A stretch of 64,000 bases of DNA from assembly GCF_000699445.3 (NCBI RefSeq), contig NC_067201.1, forward strand, positions 10,905,501-10,969,500, read 5' to 3'. This DNA comes from Schistosoma haematobium (taxonomy: Eukaryota; Platyhelminthes; Trematoda; Strigeidida; Schistosomatidae). Position 1 is the first letter of the stretch. Every line of letters begins with the position of its first letter. The notes beneath the pieces are model-generated. The model saw only the letters and a list, made by a program, of their open reading frames with translations, ran no database searches and was not told the origin of the DNA. A program made the position numbers and the translations under genes. Positions 23,410 through 34,827 of the stretch are shown one piece after another.

Positions 23410-24930
23410 TTGAGTGATCAAACTAAATTCCAAAAGTTTGGGACATTTAAAAACATCGAGTCAATTAACTACGGCATTAAAACTTTTAAAAAAACATCAA
23501 TATATCTCTAAGTATAACTATAATCCACCCAGTCCTTCTGGAACACATACCCATCGACTCTATGACCTACCTAAGATTTATAAACCTGAGGTTCCTTTAC
23601 ACCAACTTTTGGACATATCAAACTCACCATACCATTAAACAACAAAATGGTTGGTGAAATTATTAGGACCATTACATCAAGAATTGGTTAAGCACGACAT
23701 TAAAGACGTATTCGAATTTGTGGATACAAGAAAAAAAAGAATATAAATGGCAAAACCATTTATCGTTAGACATAGCATCTTTGTTCACTAACATCCCTCT
23801 GACTGAAATTATCGATTACATATGTGGACGATTGCTAGAAAAGAAAATAAAGATACAGATTCCAGTAAGTAAAATGGAAGAACTGTTGAAATGTATTATG
23901 AATATTTACTTCATGTTTAATAATGTATTTTACAAACAAGTAGATTGAGTAGCAACGGGATCACTTCTAGGCTCGATCCTTGCTAATATTTTTCTGGTCA
24001 AACTAGAAAATGGACCATTTAAAGACACCCTAAGTAAGCTAGATTATTACTGTCGATACATAGATGGCACACTAATCGTGTGTGATGAAAATATCGACAA
24101 ACAAGAGCTGTTGAACTGTTTTGGTAACGTCCACCCAGCTATTAAATTCACTAATGAAGAGGAAAAATACAATAGTATAGTGTTCCTTGATGTTCTACTT
24201 TTTTAGAAGGATATACGGTTCCATAAAAAGAAATATATTTAGAAAGAATAAACGGATGGGTCAGTACACCCATTTCCAAACCGCCACACCTCTTCAATAC
24301 AAAATAAATTTGGTTTAATATCTCAACCACAGAATCAAGCTACTATGTCCTGGGGATAATGTAGATAGCGAAATAGACAACGAAATAAGGACTATCCAGA
24401 TAATTTCGTCAGAAAATCCCTAGTAGAATGTAATGAAAAAAAGGAAATCGTGACTCAGTCAGCAAAAAACCCTATATCTGAAACTGGACTGTGAAGGGGA
24501 CATACTGAGTGATATTTTAACACGTCGACTCAAAAGATCTGTTGAAAGGGAGTTTTACGTCGCTAAGCTACATATAATTTTCTCAACTAAACCAGTACTT
24601 ACACAACAAATCAAGCATAGGTTACTGATGATGGGCTCCTCCATGTGTGTTTACCAGTTCAACTGCTCCTGTGGAGCTAGTTACATAGGCCGTACTCACA
24701 GGGATTTATCCTTGCGTGTTCGTGAACATGTGACAGCATGGTTGGATAAACGAGTTACTAAATCGATCAACAGTATTATTTTTTTCCCACTTGGTAGATA
24801 GTGAACATCATACCAAAATAGAGGAAGCTTTCTCTGTTTTATATCAAGTTCCAAAGAATCTACCTCAAGGAGCTAGATTACGGATACTCTACATACCCGA
24901 AGTCATCTGGATGAACTCCAGAAAATGAGG
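23410..24930 (+). pseudogene. Decayed Penelope-like element (RT plus GIY-YIG)
   Basis: Broken frames in order encode HRLYDLPKIYKPEVPLHQLL (23550-23610), LSLDIASLFTNIPLTEIIDY (23765-23822, RT), a GS.LGSILANIFL block near 23960 and YCRYIDGT near 24050. The last should be YxDD, so the second catalytic Asp is Gly. FLDVLLF follows. Then come MCVYQFNCSCGASYIGRTHR and DLSLRVREH (24640-24730), the Cys-rich GIY-YIG domain, and HTKIEEAFSVLYQVPKNLP after a frameshift. Stops and shifts occur throughout, so it is non-functional. It is older than the copy at 19 kb. Confidence 0.8.
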
Positions 24931-25580
24931 TATGCCCAGTCTCTATGTTTACCTTGGCCTACGACTGGATCACCGGATACTTAAACCTCTCATCCCCCTC
25001 GTATTTTTTGATTACATCTATCTTACTCTTCACATCGATCTTTCCCAATTCACACGAATTCCTTTTCATTGTAATTACCTTGATAACACCCCTCTTATTA
25101 CATATTATATTCACACAACAACATTATTATTATTATTACCTCAATTAACAAGATGAAATTCTCTTACTATGCATTCTATTCATACGATTTTTTCTCCTCA
25201 TTTTATTATTGTGACTTGACACTTTACTCCAAATTATTCTAACCTTTATAAAATACTTGATTTTCGAATAACTACTTCGATTATTATTATTAATCCTCTT
25301 TCTTCCAATTACTTAATGTTAATTTATAATCGTATATAATTATTACGTAATATATCTACTTGATGAGTATTATTTCTTTATTAAATTACCTTTCTAATTT
25401 ACAAATGATACATTCTTGAAGTATTTATATTGTAACAGATGCAAACGTTTATCAATTTTAACATATACCATTGTCAAATTCACTAATATATGCCTCATTT
25501 TGGCCTTTGTAAAAGATCACAATAATTATGGACTGTAGAGCCTGATGATGAAGTTATTGTAAATAATTGTTCGCTCAAAT
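24931..25580 (+). repeat. 3' region of the Penelope-like element
   Basis: Pyrimidine-rich and AT-rich sequence after the endonuclease. It ends with GCCTGATGATGAAGTTATTG near 25540 and then a long trinucleotide run. ORFs at 24932-25156 are in low-complexity sequence. The end position is inferred. Confidence 0.4.
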
Positions 25581-25583
25581 ATC

Positions 25584-25584
<1 letters not shown>

Positions 25585-25635
<51 letters not shown>
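25585..25635. repeat. (ATT)n microsatellite
   Basis: About 17 uninterrupted ATT units. It probably sits at the 3' terminus of the Penelope-like element. Confidence 0.85.
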
Positions 25636-25871
25636 GTACGACTTATTCGAAAACAATTAACTGACTGTTGATAACAATTCAATTGATGGAAGAATGATTG
25701 GAAAACAATAATAACAATAATTATAAATAACTTTTCATATTGTTTTTATTATATTTATCTTTATTTATGAATGAAAATTGCTTGAATGTTATAATTTATT
25801 TAGAGAATGGAAATATAACTGACTTTTATGAAAATTAGTATAGAGGTCGAAAGTAATAAATGAAAATAGAT

Positions 25872-26290
25872 TTCACAGATTGAAATCATGAGTCAATTGA
25901 AGCTAGACCACCATGGAAAACCTGGAAGCACTGGACGCCCGTTCCGTCCTAATATGGGACTCCTCAGCGGCGTGCATCCACGACCTCGCCTCACAGGCTT
26001 CGAACCCAGGACCTATCAGTCTCGCGCCAGGCGCCTAACGAACTAGACCACTGGGACTGCCGGCATCTAATGGTGTTAATGTCTAACTTCAACCAATCCA
26101 CGAAGTTGCGACACCGTATATCATTGTCTTCAGTGAGTTGATATCTCACAACTGACCTGGTTGAACTCCACTGGTAACGGCTTCTCACTAGAACTCCAGG
26201 AGTATCTCTTGAAGTCAGTCACTAGTGAGCAGATGATTATTATCAAAAGGGGTTTTTGGAGATTTTAGAAATTTCACTGGTTGAACTCAT
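25872..26290 (-). repeat. Hammerhead SINE-2, unit-length copy with tail at both ends
   Basis: Reading down from 26290: a tail piece (CCAGTGAAATTTCTAAAATC), the leader (TTCTAGTGAGAAGCCGTTAC), the tRNA-like head with box B GGGTTCGAAGCC (about 26010), the hammerhead (25976-25928) and then the tail again to 25872. The repeated tail gives a repeat period of about 416 bp. Ribozyme core CTGAGGA and stem II GTCC/GGAC are intact; GAAA is GGAA and stem I is damaged. It lies head-on with the plus copy at 26283. Confidence 0.6.
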
Positions 26291-26515
26291 GCCGGCTCAG
26301 TGATCTAGTTGGTTAAGCGCCTGGCGCGAGACTGATAGGTCCTGGGTTCGAATCTCGCGGGGTGCAGGATCGTGGGTGCGCACTGCTGAGGAGTCCTATA
26401 CTAGGAAGAACCGGCCGTCCAGTGCTTCCAGGTTTTCCATGGTGGTCTAGCTTCAACTGACTCATAATTTAAATCTGTGAAATTTTTAAAATCTCCACAA
26501 ACCCCTTCTGAAAAT
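26291..26515 (+). repeat. Hammerhead SINE-2 copy
   Basis: tRNA-like head GTGATCTAGTTGGTTAAGCG with box B GGGTTCGAATCTCGC (26344-26358), hammerhead at 26380-26425, tail to CCACAAACCCCTTCTG. Stem I GCACTG/CAGTGC, core CTGAGGA and stem III CGGCCG are intact. GGAC followed by GAAA has become GGAAGAAC, which breaks one stem II pair and the first stem III pair. Confidence 0.65.
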
Positions 26516-26519
26516 AGAT

Positions 26520-28090
26520 TTGTTTGTGTCAGTTTATTATAGTCTTGATGGAATTAAAACCGATAAAGATATTTGAAATTATGTAAGTCAATTTTATTTT
26601 GGTAAGGGACATTATTACTTAACTATTCAAGTCAAACTGATTGAGACAGTCACACTGGTTGGTCATTGAGTAGTTAAGAGAGGCAAAGTAGTACCTGTTC
26701 TTAAGTCATTCAATATCATAGGTTTTAATTCCTTTAAGATTTGTAACGTGACAACCATTTTTTTTTGTAGAATTGAAAGATTCAGTTATGGAAGATTCCA
26801 TTGCGTAATAACTAATACATAAATAATATATATTTCTGAACAAACTGAGGCCTCTAGATACTGCCCACATTAATGTGTTCCTGACTTTAAACAAATGAAA
26901 TCATTATCCATCAAGTTTATTATATAACCATTAAAAATTATGAAGTACAGGATAGTTGTTTCATTATACTTTTAGACTCTCCAGCACCAATCACATATGA
27001 CACTGCACAGCGTCAAAAACAGAATCTTCAGATCTTAGTATCAGCATTATACATTTTTGAGTTGTTGAGTTTGAATCCAGATGTTTACCTTTCCAAAATT
27101 CAATTAATTTGCCCTTGAGTTTTCAACAGTGTTATAACTAATATCAATCTGTGATTAAAATTCGCTCTAAATTAGCTAAAGTGTCTAAAAAACAACGATT
27201 TGAATAACAGAATTTGTTTGAATTACAATCTGGACATTTTGTATGCTTCATTAATATACTGTTAACTTAGATACCATTATACTTATTGAGGTTGGCAGTA
27301 AGAAAGAGCATACCCTATACACTGATACTAATTAAATGCTGTGTCTATGTTTAGTATTTAAGTAAAGTATTGGATGTTTTGTGACAATTATTAAATTTGA
27401 AATTAGTCTACATCAGAGACCGACTTTAGTTGAAACAATCACTAAAAATCAGAAAACATTGGATACCTGTTTCGCCCTAGTTTGAGATGATGATTGGATT
27501 AAGGTACTTTTAAAGTGACAGTTATTCAATTAAAACAGACTGTTTATCAAAAGTTCACTACAAAGTAACGCAAAAATCTGTCGATCACAGTATATTTTCA
27601 TTTTCTTTGCGTTGCCAAAGCTGTCGTTTTTTTTACACATAGAACAACCTATTTTCCAGTGATTTCCTTCATTTACCTATTTCTTATAATCTTGGATAAC
27701 TTTTCAATTTGTTTTAATACATCTGTTTATGATCTGTATTTAGGAATGAAAGATCTTCTTTGTTACTATCCTCGATGGTTTGTTATCATTAACAGTATTG
27801 TTTATTTGAGATTGTTCAACCTTGAGAATAACATAACTGAAAAATGGTCTTTTGGCTGAATTACTCTTCAATTTTTTTCCAACTTAATCGGTATTTATCT
27901 TTTTGTTTTCAGTAATAAAAATATCAAGAGCTAAGTAATCAAAGTTATTTGACCATGTCTGAGTGATAAACATAATCTGGTGTGAAGATATTTCCAACTT
28001 AACGCTCAACAATCTAAAATGTTAATTTTCAACTCGACCATATACTACTAAAGTTTACATTTTAGAATATGAATTAGATTTATTGAGTCA
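26520..28090. other. Non-coding tract
   Basis: No gene recognised. A decayed SINE-2 tail in reverse orientation (GAAAACATTGGATACCTGTT) is at about 27450-27500. Confidence 0.4.
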
Positions 28091-28094
28091 TGTT

Positions 28095-28235
28095 ATACTG
28101 TGCAGAGATGAATGTTGGTTAACAGTAGAATCCAAGACACGCGTTTCTTTCTATTTGGGCTTGTTACAGACTGATCAATTATAATCCTAAACATCAATGG
28201 AAAGATTCAAACAACCAATACAAATGAATTATCTT
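28095..28235 (-). repeat. Sm-alpha-type remnant
   Basis: Contains the reverse complement of the ribozyme segment (CACGCGTTTCTTTCTATTTG) and, beyond it, the ATCAATGGAAAGATTCAAAC block. The core is lost. Confidence 0.45.
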
Positions 28236-28239
28236 ATGG

Positions 28240-30355
28240 TAGTTTTAACTATTCAAATTATACTTATGAATTGATCATGTAGTAACAATTTATGATGAGC
28301 TTTAGAATTAAGATGTGTTCATTCTATAACTTTTACTGGAGATGAGTCGTTTTAAGATAATGTTACGAAGTCTTAAGTTTTTCGTGCAGGTTGATATATT
28401 GTCAATAAAACATAGACTTATTCATTTAGTTACTTATGAGTAGTTAGATAAAATCTTAATTCAATAACTTTAATGTAATCTCATAGGCTTGATCTAATTT
28501 TAATTATTGTAAGAAATATATCTAGTTATTAATACGCTCAAATATTCCTACCCTAATCCTGAAGTATATAATGACAAGTAAATTTATTAATTTTTGTAAC
28601 CACAATAAAGTACCATAACTCTAGTTTCCATGTGGTGTTGTATATGTAGTCATATTTACGTTCAATGCCTATTATTTATTCGTATCATTTGTGAATAGAC
28701 TTCATTTGTCAACTAATTAATACTTCCATTACCTTTGGTTGTGCGAATAGATACTAATTACATTGTTCATCTTTCTGCTTTATTAGTTAAGTAGTTTGAT
28801 TGAGGATTGCAATGATGTTATAAATCCTCAAATGATGTTCTACACAACCCGTAATTATTAGTTTGGTTTTCACCCTTACCACCACAAATACTTAATCAGT
28901 ACTTTTTTTCAAACCAAACGTTCACGACTATATTTCGTAAATGAATGAACCCTGTTTTTGGTAGTTACAAAAAGAAATGAACTTCCAAATAACATTCATC
29001 ATATAACAGTTGCTATTATTTTGTCATTCAATACGTACAACTTTGTTTAGAGTATCATTTTTACCCTTTTTCCTATTTTTATACCGTCACTTAGTTTTGA
29101 GCATTATTGTTTGTTTAGCATACCATCGTATCTTGATTAAGTTTTTGTTAAGGTCCTCTTCAGATTTCTGCTGCAATCGAGTTAAAATCTCTGCTGTTCA
29201 GATATAAGTGAGAACAATACATTCCTAACAACGAAGTTTAGTAAGTGTTTGTTTTTTTCAAGTGTCAACTAAGTTGCCTAATGTAATTGTGACTTTGTTC
29301 ATTGTATATGTCTGACTTAAGGTGTTGATTTAAGACTTCACACTGATTTTTATTTCGTCATCATGCTGTTAATGATAAGAAGGACTGTTAGAGAGCAAAA
29401 GGCTTTAAATAGCTGTTAAATTGTAACTAGTTGTAGTGGGATAAAGAGAATTTTACAGAAGAAAATTAAAATTAATTTATCCTATTTGCTTGTAGTCTAT
29501 AGATTTCATTTCAGGATTATAAAGATAATTTATGGAACAGAAAAGAAAGAAAAATATTTAGGAGTAACAGGATAGAATCAACTAAAATATGGATGAATAA
29601 AGTCAAATTATTTAGACAGAATAACTCAGGGTTAACTTTAAATTGACATTAAGTGTGATTCCAGGAACAGCGAGTGTTTAGATACACACATCTATTCTTA
29701 GAATGTTTCATTGTCACTTACTGACATCTTAGTTTGTGATATAGAAGTCAGATTTTGCCTTCAGTGAAGTGTCTTTATGGAAAAGAAAAAAAGGTTTGAA
29801 GTTACAAGCCATGAACCAATAAATTGGTTGTTGTGGGAAAGCGAAATCAATATGACTGATTTCCTACTTCTGTCAAAAACATAATACGGTCACTGGATCA
29901 CAAAATGTGCCGTCCTCAAACGTGGGTGATTTAGACACATTTAACAAATCGTTATGTTGATTGATTATTAACCCCCATCTGTAACTGGAGAATCTTGAAG
30001 TACGTAGATTGTCGTAGACTATTATTATAAAATTTACTTTTATTAACTGAGTTTTGACATTTTTATGATCAGTTTTTAGATTTGGATCTTCTGTGTTTTC
30101 GATTTTGAGTTTTTGTTTTGGTTCTTGTTATTCGCTTTTTTGTTTTCCCGTCAGACTCTTGACGAAATAAGTATTGAAGGTTTGGGATTAATTTGTTAAC
30201 ACAATCGCTTTAAAGGATATCGTTCGATAGATTTACAATATAAACATAAAACCCAACTAACTGGTGTCATGGGATTTTGATTAGTTTATTATTTGGTTTT
30301 GGGGATATTTTTGGCTTCCAAGTTAAAGGAGTTTGTAGTCAGGAATAACTGTAGA
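28240..30355. other. Non-coding tract
   Basis: Nothing classified. The ORF at 29010-29207 is unsupported. Confidence 0.4.
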
Positions 30356-30359
30356 GGTT

Positions 30360-30588
30360 ATTTCAGACACTAGTGTGGTGTGTGCTACTGATGTCGACAG
30401 ATATGAGTAGTATGTATCACCAATCGAAAGTGAAGCGCCTGTCGGCGGAAGGTTAAGAAGATCGAAGAGAACGAGAACAGAGAGTGATTGGTGTTGAAAC
30501 AAAGGAACAACCAAGTCATAGACGATTGATTGACATTTTACAAATGAAGTATTTACTGTATGGTTCTCAGATTTTACAGAGATGTTCT
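30360..30588 (+). repeat. Repeat family R5, copy 2 (interrupted by a solo LTR)
   Basis: Matches 1130-1365. The match stops at 30588 and resumes at 30755 (TCTGTAATGTTGTG beside TCTGTAATTTGTAC in copy 1). The interruption is exactly the solo LTR plus one target-site copy. Confidence 0.6.
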
Positions 30589-30754
30589 TATGATAATTAG
30601 GAACATTTGAATTATGGTACAAACTAGGAATTCCAGAAATAACGCAATTTAATCAAGAAGTATTAGATGAGTACGAACAAACGTACTATATTTGGAATTC
30701 GAAATCAAGCAGTTAACAAGTACAAAGGAATCATTAGTTCATACAAACACCACA
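30589..30754 (-). mobile_element. Solo LTR, short-LTR Mag-like family
   Basis: A 166-bp block that on the minus strand starts TGTGGTGTTTG and ends ..CATA, homologous to the LTRs at 34358-34508 and 41449-41599. It is flanked by a perfect 5-bp direct repeat GTTCT (30584-30588 and 30755-30759). No internal sequence remains, so it is a solo LTR left by recombination. Confidence 0.8.
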
Positions 30755-30799
30755 GTTCTGTAATGTTGTGTTAAAATGCATTTGGTTATCCCCGCCTGT

Positions 30800-32115
30800 G
30801 TTTTCGTCCCCTACACTAGTACCGTTGTTTAATCAAAGTCTAAAAGAAGTGTTTAAGTAAGGAACGGTTCTATATATAGTTATAAATTTAAATGTACATT
30901 ATTACCTAAACAAATATTATCACCCAGTTATTCAACACAAAAATTGTCCAACAAACTGAAATAATCAATTCTAAATTACACTAAGTAGATAAATTCATAA
31001 AGGATAAAAGTTAGTTACTGATTTCAACAAATAAACATTTCGATCAATGTAGGGATTTATTTTTTTAGATCCTTTCTGGATAGATCACGTACAGATTATT
31101 CGGAAAGTAATATTCTGCTCTATAAAAAAAATCAATAACAAAAATATCAAGAATTACTTGTTCGAACACTAAATGTTTCCATTCCTGGAAGTGTATTTCA
31201 TTTTACAATCAAAAATTACATAATTGAAGCCAGTTCAAGCATCACAATAAAAAACAGAAACAAATTAATATGGCGGCCATCATAACCAAAAATGTCAAGT
31301 AAAACAACGTAGATGTAGTGCATGATAAACATACAAATTTAGCGAAATGTAAGAAAAACAAAGACTTCAATAAAAAATAAATAGTAACATCTAAACTAAA
31401 ATGAAAATCCAATGGGATGTACAGCCGAAAGAATTTAGAAGAATAAATCATAGAAATGTGTACATGGAGGGATTTTCATACACAGTCACGCAAAACTTCC
31501 TAAAAGAGACTTACATTCCGAGTCCATCGAACGTTTATATCTCAGTTGCTCAGAGTTTGGAATTCGGATATACCACCCACTGTAACGGGATGAATGTTAT
31601 AAAAGTTCTTCCAAAATGTTTATTTAAGATAATTGCGATTCCTTTAGTTCTCCCTTACTTGTATTTTAACATTCATTGAGGACTCGTGTAATAATATTTT
31701 CATGTTTCTCAGTCTTCTTTGATTAAACTTTATTATTCGACTACGGTTAAGATTTGTCTTTATTATTTAATTTTGCTGTTGTATAACACCAGACCCTTGA
31801 CAAAAAGGTCTCTTCTGATAAGACTTGAGGTTATAGCAGGGAAAAACTGATCATTGTTGTTTATAAATGATCTTCTGGGAACGTTTTGTTAAGTTCTCGG
31901 GTCCCTACAGATAGAAATTTGGTTCCATTTTGTTCGAAATATTCTTGTTGACTCTTAGGTACTTGACAGTTATACTTATTACCCATTTTTTGATGTGTAC
32001 TACCTCATTTTGTTCTAGAGTAATCTTTGGCTGTATAATGGAAAATGCACTAATAAGGCACTTTGGTGTTTTGGCGTAATTTAATTTATCATTTGAACGG
32101 TATAAATTGCTAGAC
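30800..32115. other. Non-coding tract
   Basis: ORFs at 31242-31451 (-), 31401-31679 (+) and 31905-32117 (-) show no domain. Sequence near 31780-31930 weakly resembles 2340-2500. Confidence 0.35.
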
Positions 32116-32119
32116 AAAA

Positions 32120-32444
32120 TGTCGCGGGAAATAAATCCTAAAAAATAAGTAGTTCTGTAAGTCTTCCACCTTCATGTCGATGTCATTAGTTTTACTTGAC
32201 ACACCTCAGCTGAAGGCGCTTGATCACGTGTCACATCAGTTCATGAGTGTGTACGCCCCACTACACATCCCTTTCAACAACTAATCAACTTAGGTCATAT
32301 ACTTCTCAACACACCGATATTCTTCTAAATATTTCTTCAAATTCCTTCTTTCTGACTTCTGGCACGACTGGACTTAGGATCGTCGATCATAAATCTGTTA
32401 CGGACTAAGGCGTTTTCAAGCCCTGAGTATCAGTGACATTACTG
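32120..32444 (+). mobile_element. Diverged solo LTR of the CsRn1-like family
   Basis: Starts TGTCGCGGGAAATAAATCCT against TGTAGCGGTAAATAAATCCC of the intact element at 34828. It shares the AGCTGAAGGCGCT and GATCACGTGT blocks and ends GAGTATCAGTGACATTACTG against GAATACCTGTGACATCATCA. At 325 bp it is almost the same length as the intact 321-bp LTR. The flanks are AAAA on both sides, consistent with a 4-bp duplication but weak because it is a homopolymer. Confidence 0.7.
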
Positions 32445-32663
32445 AAAATTTATGTTTTGATATAGTTTTTAGATACGAGTGACTTCAAGAATATTCATAC
32501 ACCACACAGACTAATGTGGTTTGGCACGATCGGATAAACATTGGTTTGTTGGATCGTATTCTACATTCAGATCAAATGTTCAAAAATCGGCAGTCACAGT
32601 ATTCAAAACCAGAAATAATCTACTGATAAATATTTGAAATGCATAGGAAGGGCACAAGGAAGT

Positions 32664-32821
32664 TATGATCATTGGAAGTATTAGAATTATTTTACTAACT
32701 AGGAATTCTCGAAATAATGCGATTTACGTCTGATTGAGTATAAACGAATTTAATGTATTTGGGATTCAAAATCAACGGGCAATCAAGTACAACGGAATCA
32801 TTCATTCATATAAATATCACA
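32664..32821 (-). mobile_element. Solo LTR, short-LTR Mag-like family
   Basis: 158-bp diverged relative of the 30589-30754 LTR in the same orientation. It is flanked by a perfect 5-bp direct repeat GAAGT (32659-32663 and 32822-32826). It is more diverged than the other copies, for example its minus-strand start is TGTGATATTTA. Confidence 0.75.
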
Positions 32822-32829
32822 GAAGTTTG

Positions 32830-33680
32830 TCGTGAACTCAGTGCTGTACCATAAATACAAAATGCCACCAGAGGTATTTACAGATTTACAGAACACCCTT
32901 TTTGGTTCATTTTCATGTCGTGGACCCAAAATTAGCTACCTTCTTGAGCTTAGTGATCTTGATTACTATGATTTGTATGATTGGAAACTTGGCTTGTCCG
33001 ATCATTTTAGTGAAAAAGGATATTCTTTCCCCATATGGTTACGCATCAGAAATAATGGAATTTAACGGAGAGCATAGTGACATACGAGTGCATGTTAAAT
33101 TCAACAAGAAGCTGGTGAAAATATGTGTATTCCTCAGACGGATAACGAATTCACTTGAAGTTGGACCTGGTGATAAGTCAAATACGTGTAACTACGAACA
33201 AGGCGAAAATCAGACAAATGAAAATTATTGAATTTATATGATTACTTCTGCCAGTGAACTTAATAAAATAACTGATGAATTATGTTGATTGAACTATGGT
33301 CAAATTAGTTCAGGGTTTACTACCGGTAATCGAATGACTGAAATTAGTATAGCTGAGAAACTGGTAATTTTCACGAATTCTGTACGATTTAATGATTTGA
33401 TTCCCAACACTGAGGAAAAAATTAATGAGGTTCTTGGTATACAGGTATCTAGGATTGGCCAGTTGATTAATAATGATTAGAAACCTGCTAAGTTTGTGGC
33501 AAATCCACAAAAGCATTACAACTCGAAATGCCTGAAGAATATTCAAGTGATTCCATCTATCAGTCCATAACTGAATTTAAACTTAGAATAAATAAAACAC
33601 CCTCTTTAGGTGTACAGGATGATGAAATCAGTGTGGCGACTTATTATAAATTAAATTCCGGCAGCAATATTTTTATCACT
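32830..33680 (+). other. Coding-like decayed tract, unknown origin
   Basis: Several consecutive plus-strand open pieces (32832-33065, 32902-33231, 33289-33480 and about 33528-33680) have balanced composition. Examples are MTEISIAEKLVIFTNSVRF and ITEFKLRINKTPSLGVQDDE. The pieces are separated by stops and frame changes. It reads like a decayed gene or element body, but no family was recognised. A cellular pseudogene or an element ORF are both possible. Confidence 0.3.
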
Positions 33681-33689
33681 TGAAAATGT

Positions 33690-34350
33690 GAGGTCAGTAT
33701 GATGCACGTATTGACCACTACAAAGGGACTTCTTTATAATACGGAGAACGATCATGTGTGTGTTAATGAGTATAGTATGTCCGGTTAGTCAGGCATGGGC
33801 ATAAGTGCTAATGATTGCATGATGGGTTTAAACAGAGAACGAGAGAAAAGCATGAAAAAGGGCAGGGAAATTGGAGTTTGGCCGTTATAAACACTCATTT
33901 ATTCTAGGCAAGAGATTAGTAAGTTAATGGTTTGGACAAGTACTGAATTCTGCTGCAATGTCTATCTCACTCCCTTTTGAAGTTCATTGCAACTATACAA
34001 ATGTGATGGCACAACCAAGGTTTTGAGGAAAAACTAGAACATTCAAGACTAACGATCTTAACTGGTGTAGATGAGAGGGATTTAGTGGCCCTGTATTTGA
34101 CTCCTGTTAGTGTTGTAACGTGTGTGACTGCAGGTTAGTTGGAGCAGTGTTTATTGATCGGTTCGGTGACAGTGGACATGTAAACACGTAGTGGACGACC
34201 TAGTGCCCTGATTGGCCCTGCTTCCCTGTCTAACCCAACCAGTTGAGTCCAGAACACAAGTCACGGCCTCTGAGTTATGAATCATTGTATTTCAGACATA
34301 CTCTATTTACATACTAACCAAACATACCACATCGTACCACAAAATAGAAA
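33690..34350. other. Non-coding tract
   Basis: Slightly more GC-rich near 34120-34270 but with no ORF or repeat that I can name. Confidence 0.35.
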
Positions 34351-34352
34351 AC

Positions 34353-34357
34353 AACAT
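34353..34357. repeat. Target-site duplication (left) of the Mag-like element
   Basis: AACAT, repeated at 41600-41604 immediately outside the other LTR. Confidence 0.8.
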
Positions 34358-34508
34358 TATAGTATTCTAATTGTCGTATGAATTAGGAATTCCAGGATTA
34401 ACGCAATTGAATTAAGAAGACACAGGCACAACGAATGTACTGTATTTAGAATTCGAAATCGAGCATTCAACAAGTACAAAAGAATCATTAGTTAATTCAA
34501 ACACCACA
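34358..34508 (-). repeat. 3' LTR of the Mag-like element
   Basis: Begins TGTGGTGTTTG on the minus strand at 34508 and ends ACTATA at 34358, so the termini are TG..TA rather than TG..CA. Upstream of it on the minus strand is a purine-rich GTGGCGGA that could serve as polypurine tract. Confidence 0.8.
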
Positions 34509-34827
34509 TCCGCCACAGCTTAAATAGAAGTATAAGTGTTTGTAATAGGTTGTACGTCTTCTTGTTAAGTTCATCCTGAGTCTGTCCGACATTGTATAAG
34601 ATAAAAACTTTGTAGTATCTAGAAAGTGCTCATTAGTATTGGAATTAACAAACGAAATCGGAACAGACTCACCTGGAATTGTATACAACCAGCATGTCGG
34701 TTTTGTAATGAAATCATTAATATCTAGAATTCGAACCATAGATTTTTCAACACTATCCCCCCCCCACGAAATAATGTTGGATCTTTATATCCCCAAGTTA
34801 TGAATAATGTGGCTTCATTTAAAACAT
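34509..34827 (-). pseudogene. Tail of the Mag-like element's coding region
   Basis: Minus frame 34739-34509 (MVRILDINDFITKPTCWLYT, then SVPISFVNSNTNEHFL) runs into the 3' LTR. It lies where pol would end. A nine-base G run (34757-34765 on the plus strand, as C) separates it from the gag frame and may mark the internal deletion joint or a slippage point. Confidence 0.4.
34824..34827. repeat. Target-site duplication (left) of the CsRn1-like element
   Basis: ACAT, repeated at 40059-40062. A 5-bp reading (AACAT) is possible if the LTR ends one base earlier. Confidence 0.7.

Noticed and set aside
24932..25156. Two overlapping 67-74 codon plus ORFs
   Set aside because: Hydrophobic, low-complexity, in the 3' region of a dead Penelope-like element.
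25540..25580. Hammerhead-like CTGATGATGAAGTTATTG
   Set aside because: No GAAA core (GTAAA instead) and no closing stem I strand; not called as a ribozyme.
30323..30622. 99-codon minus ORF
   Set aside because: Runs antisense through repeat R5 and across a solo LTR junction; no conserved reading frame in the other R5 copies.
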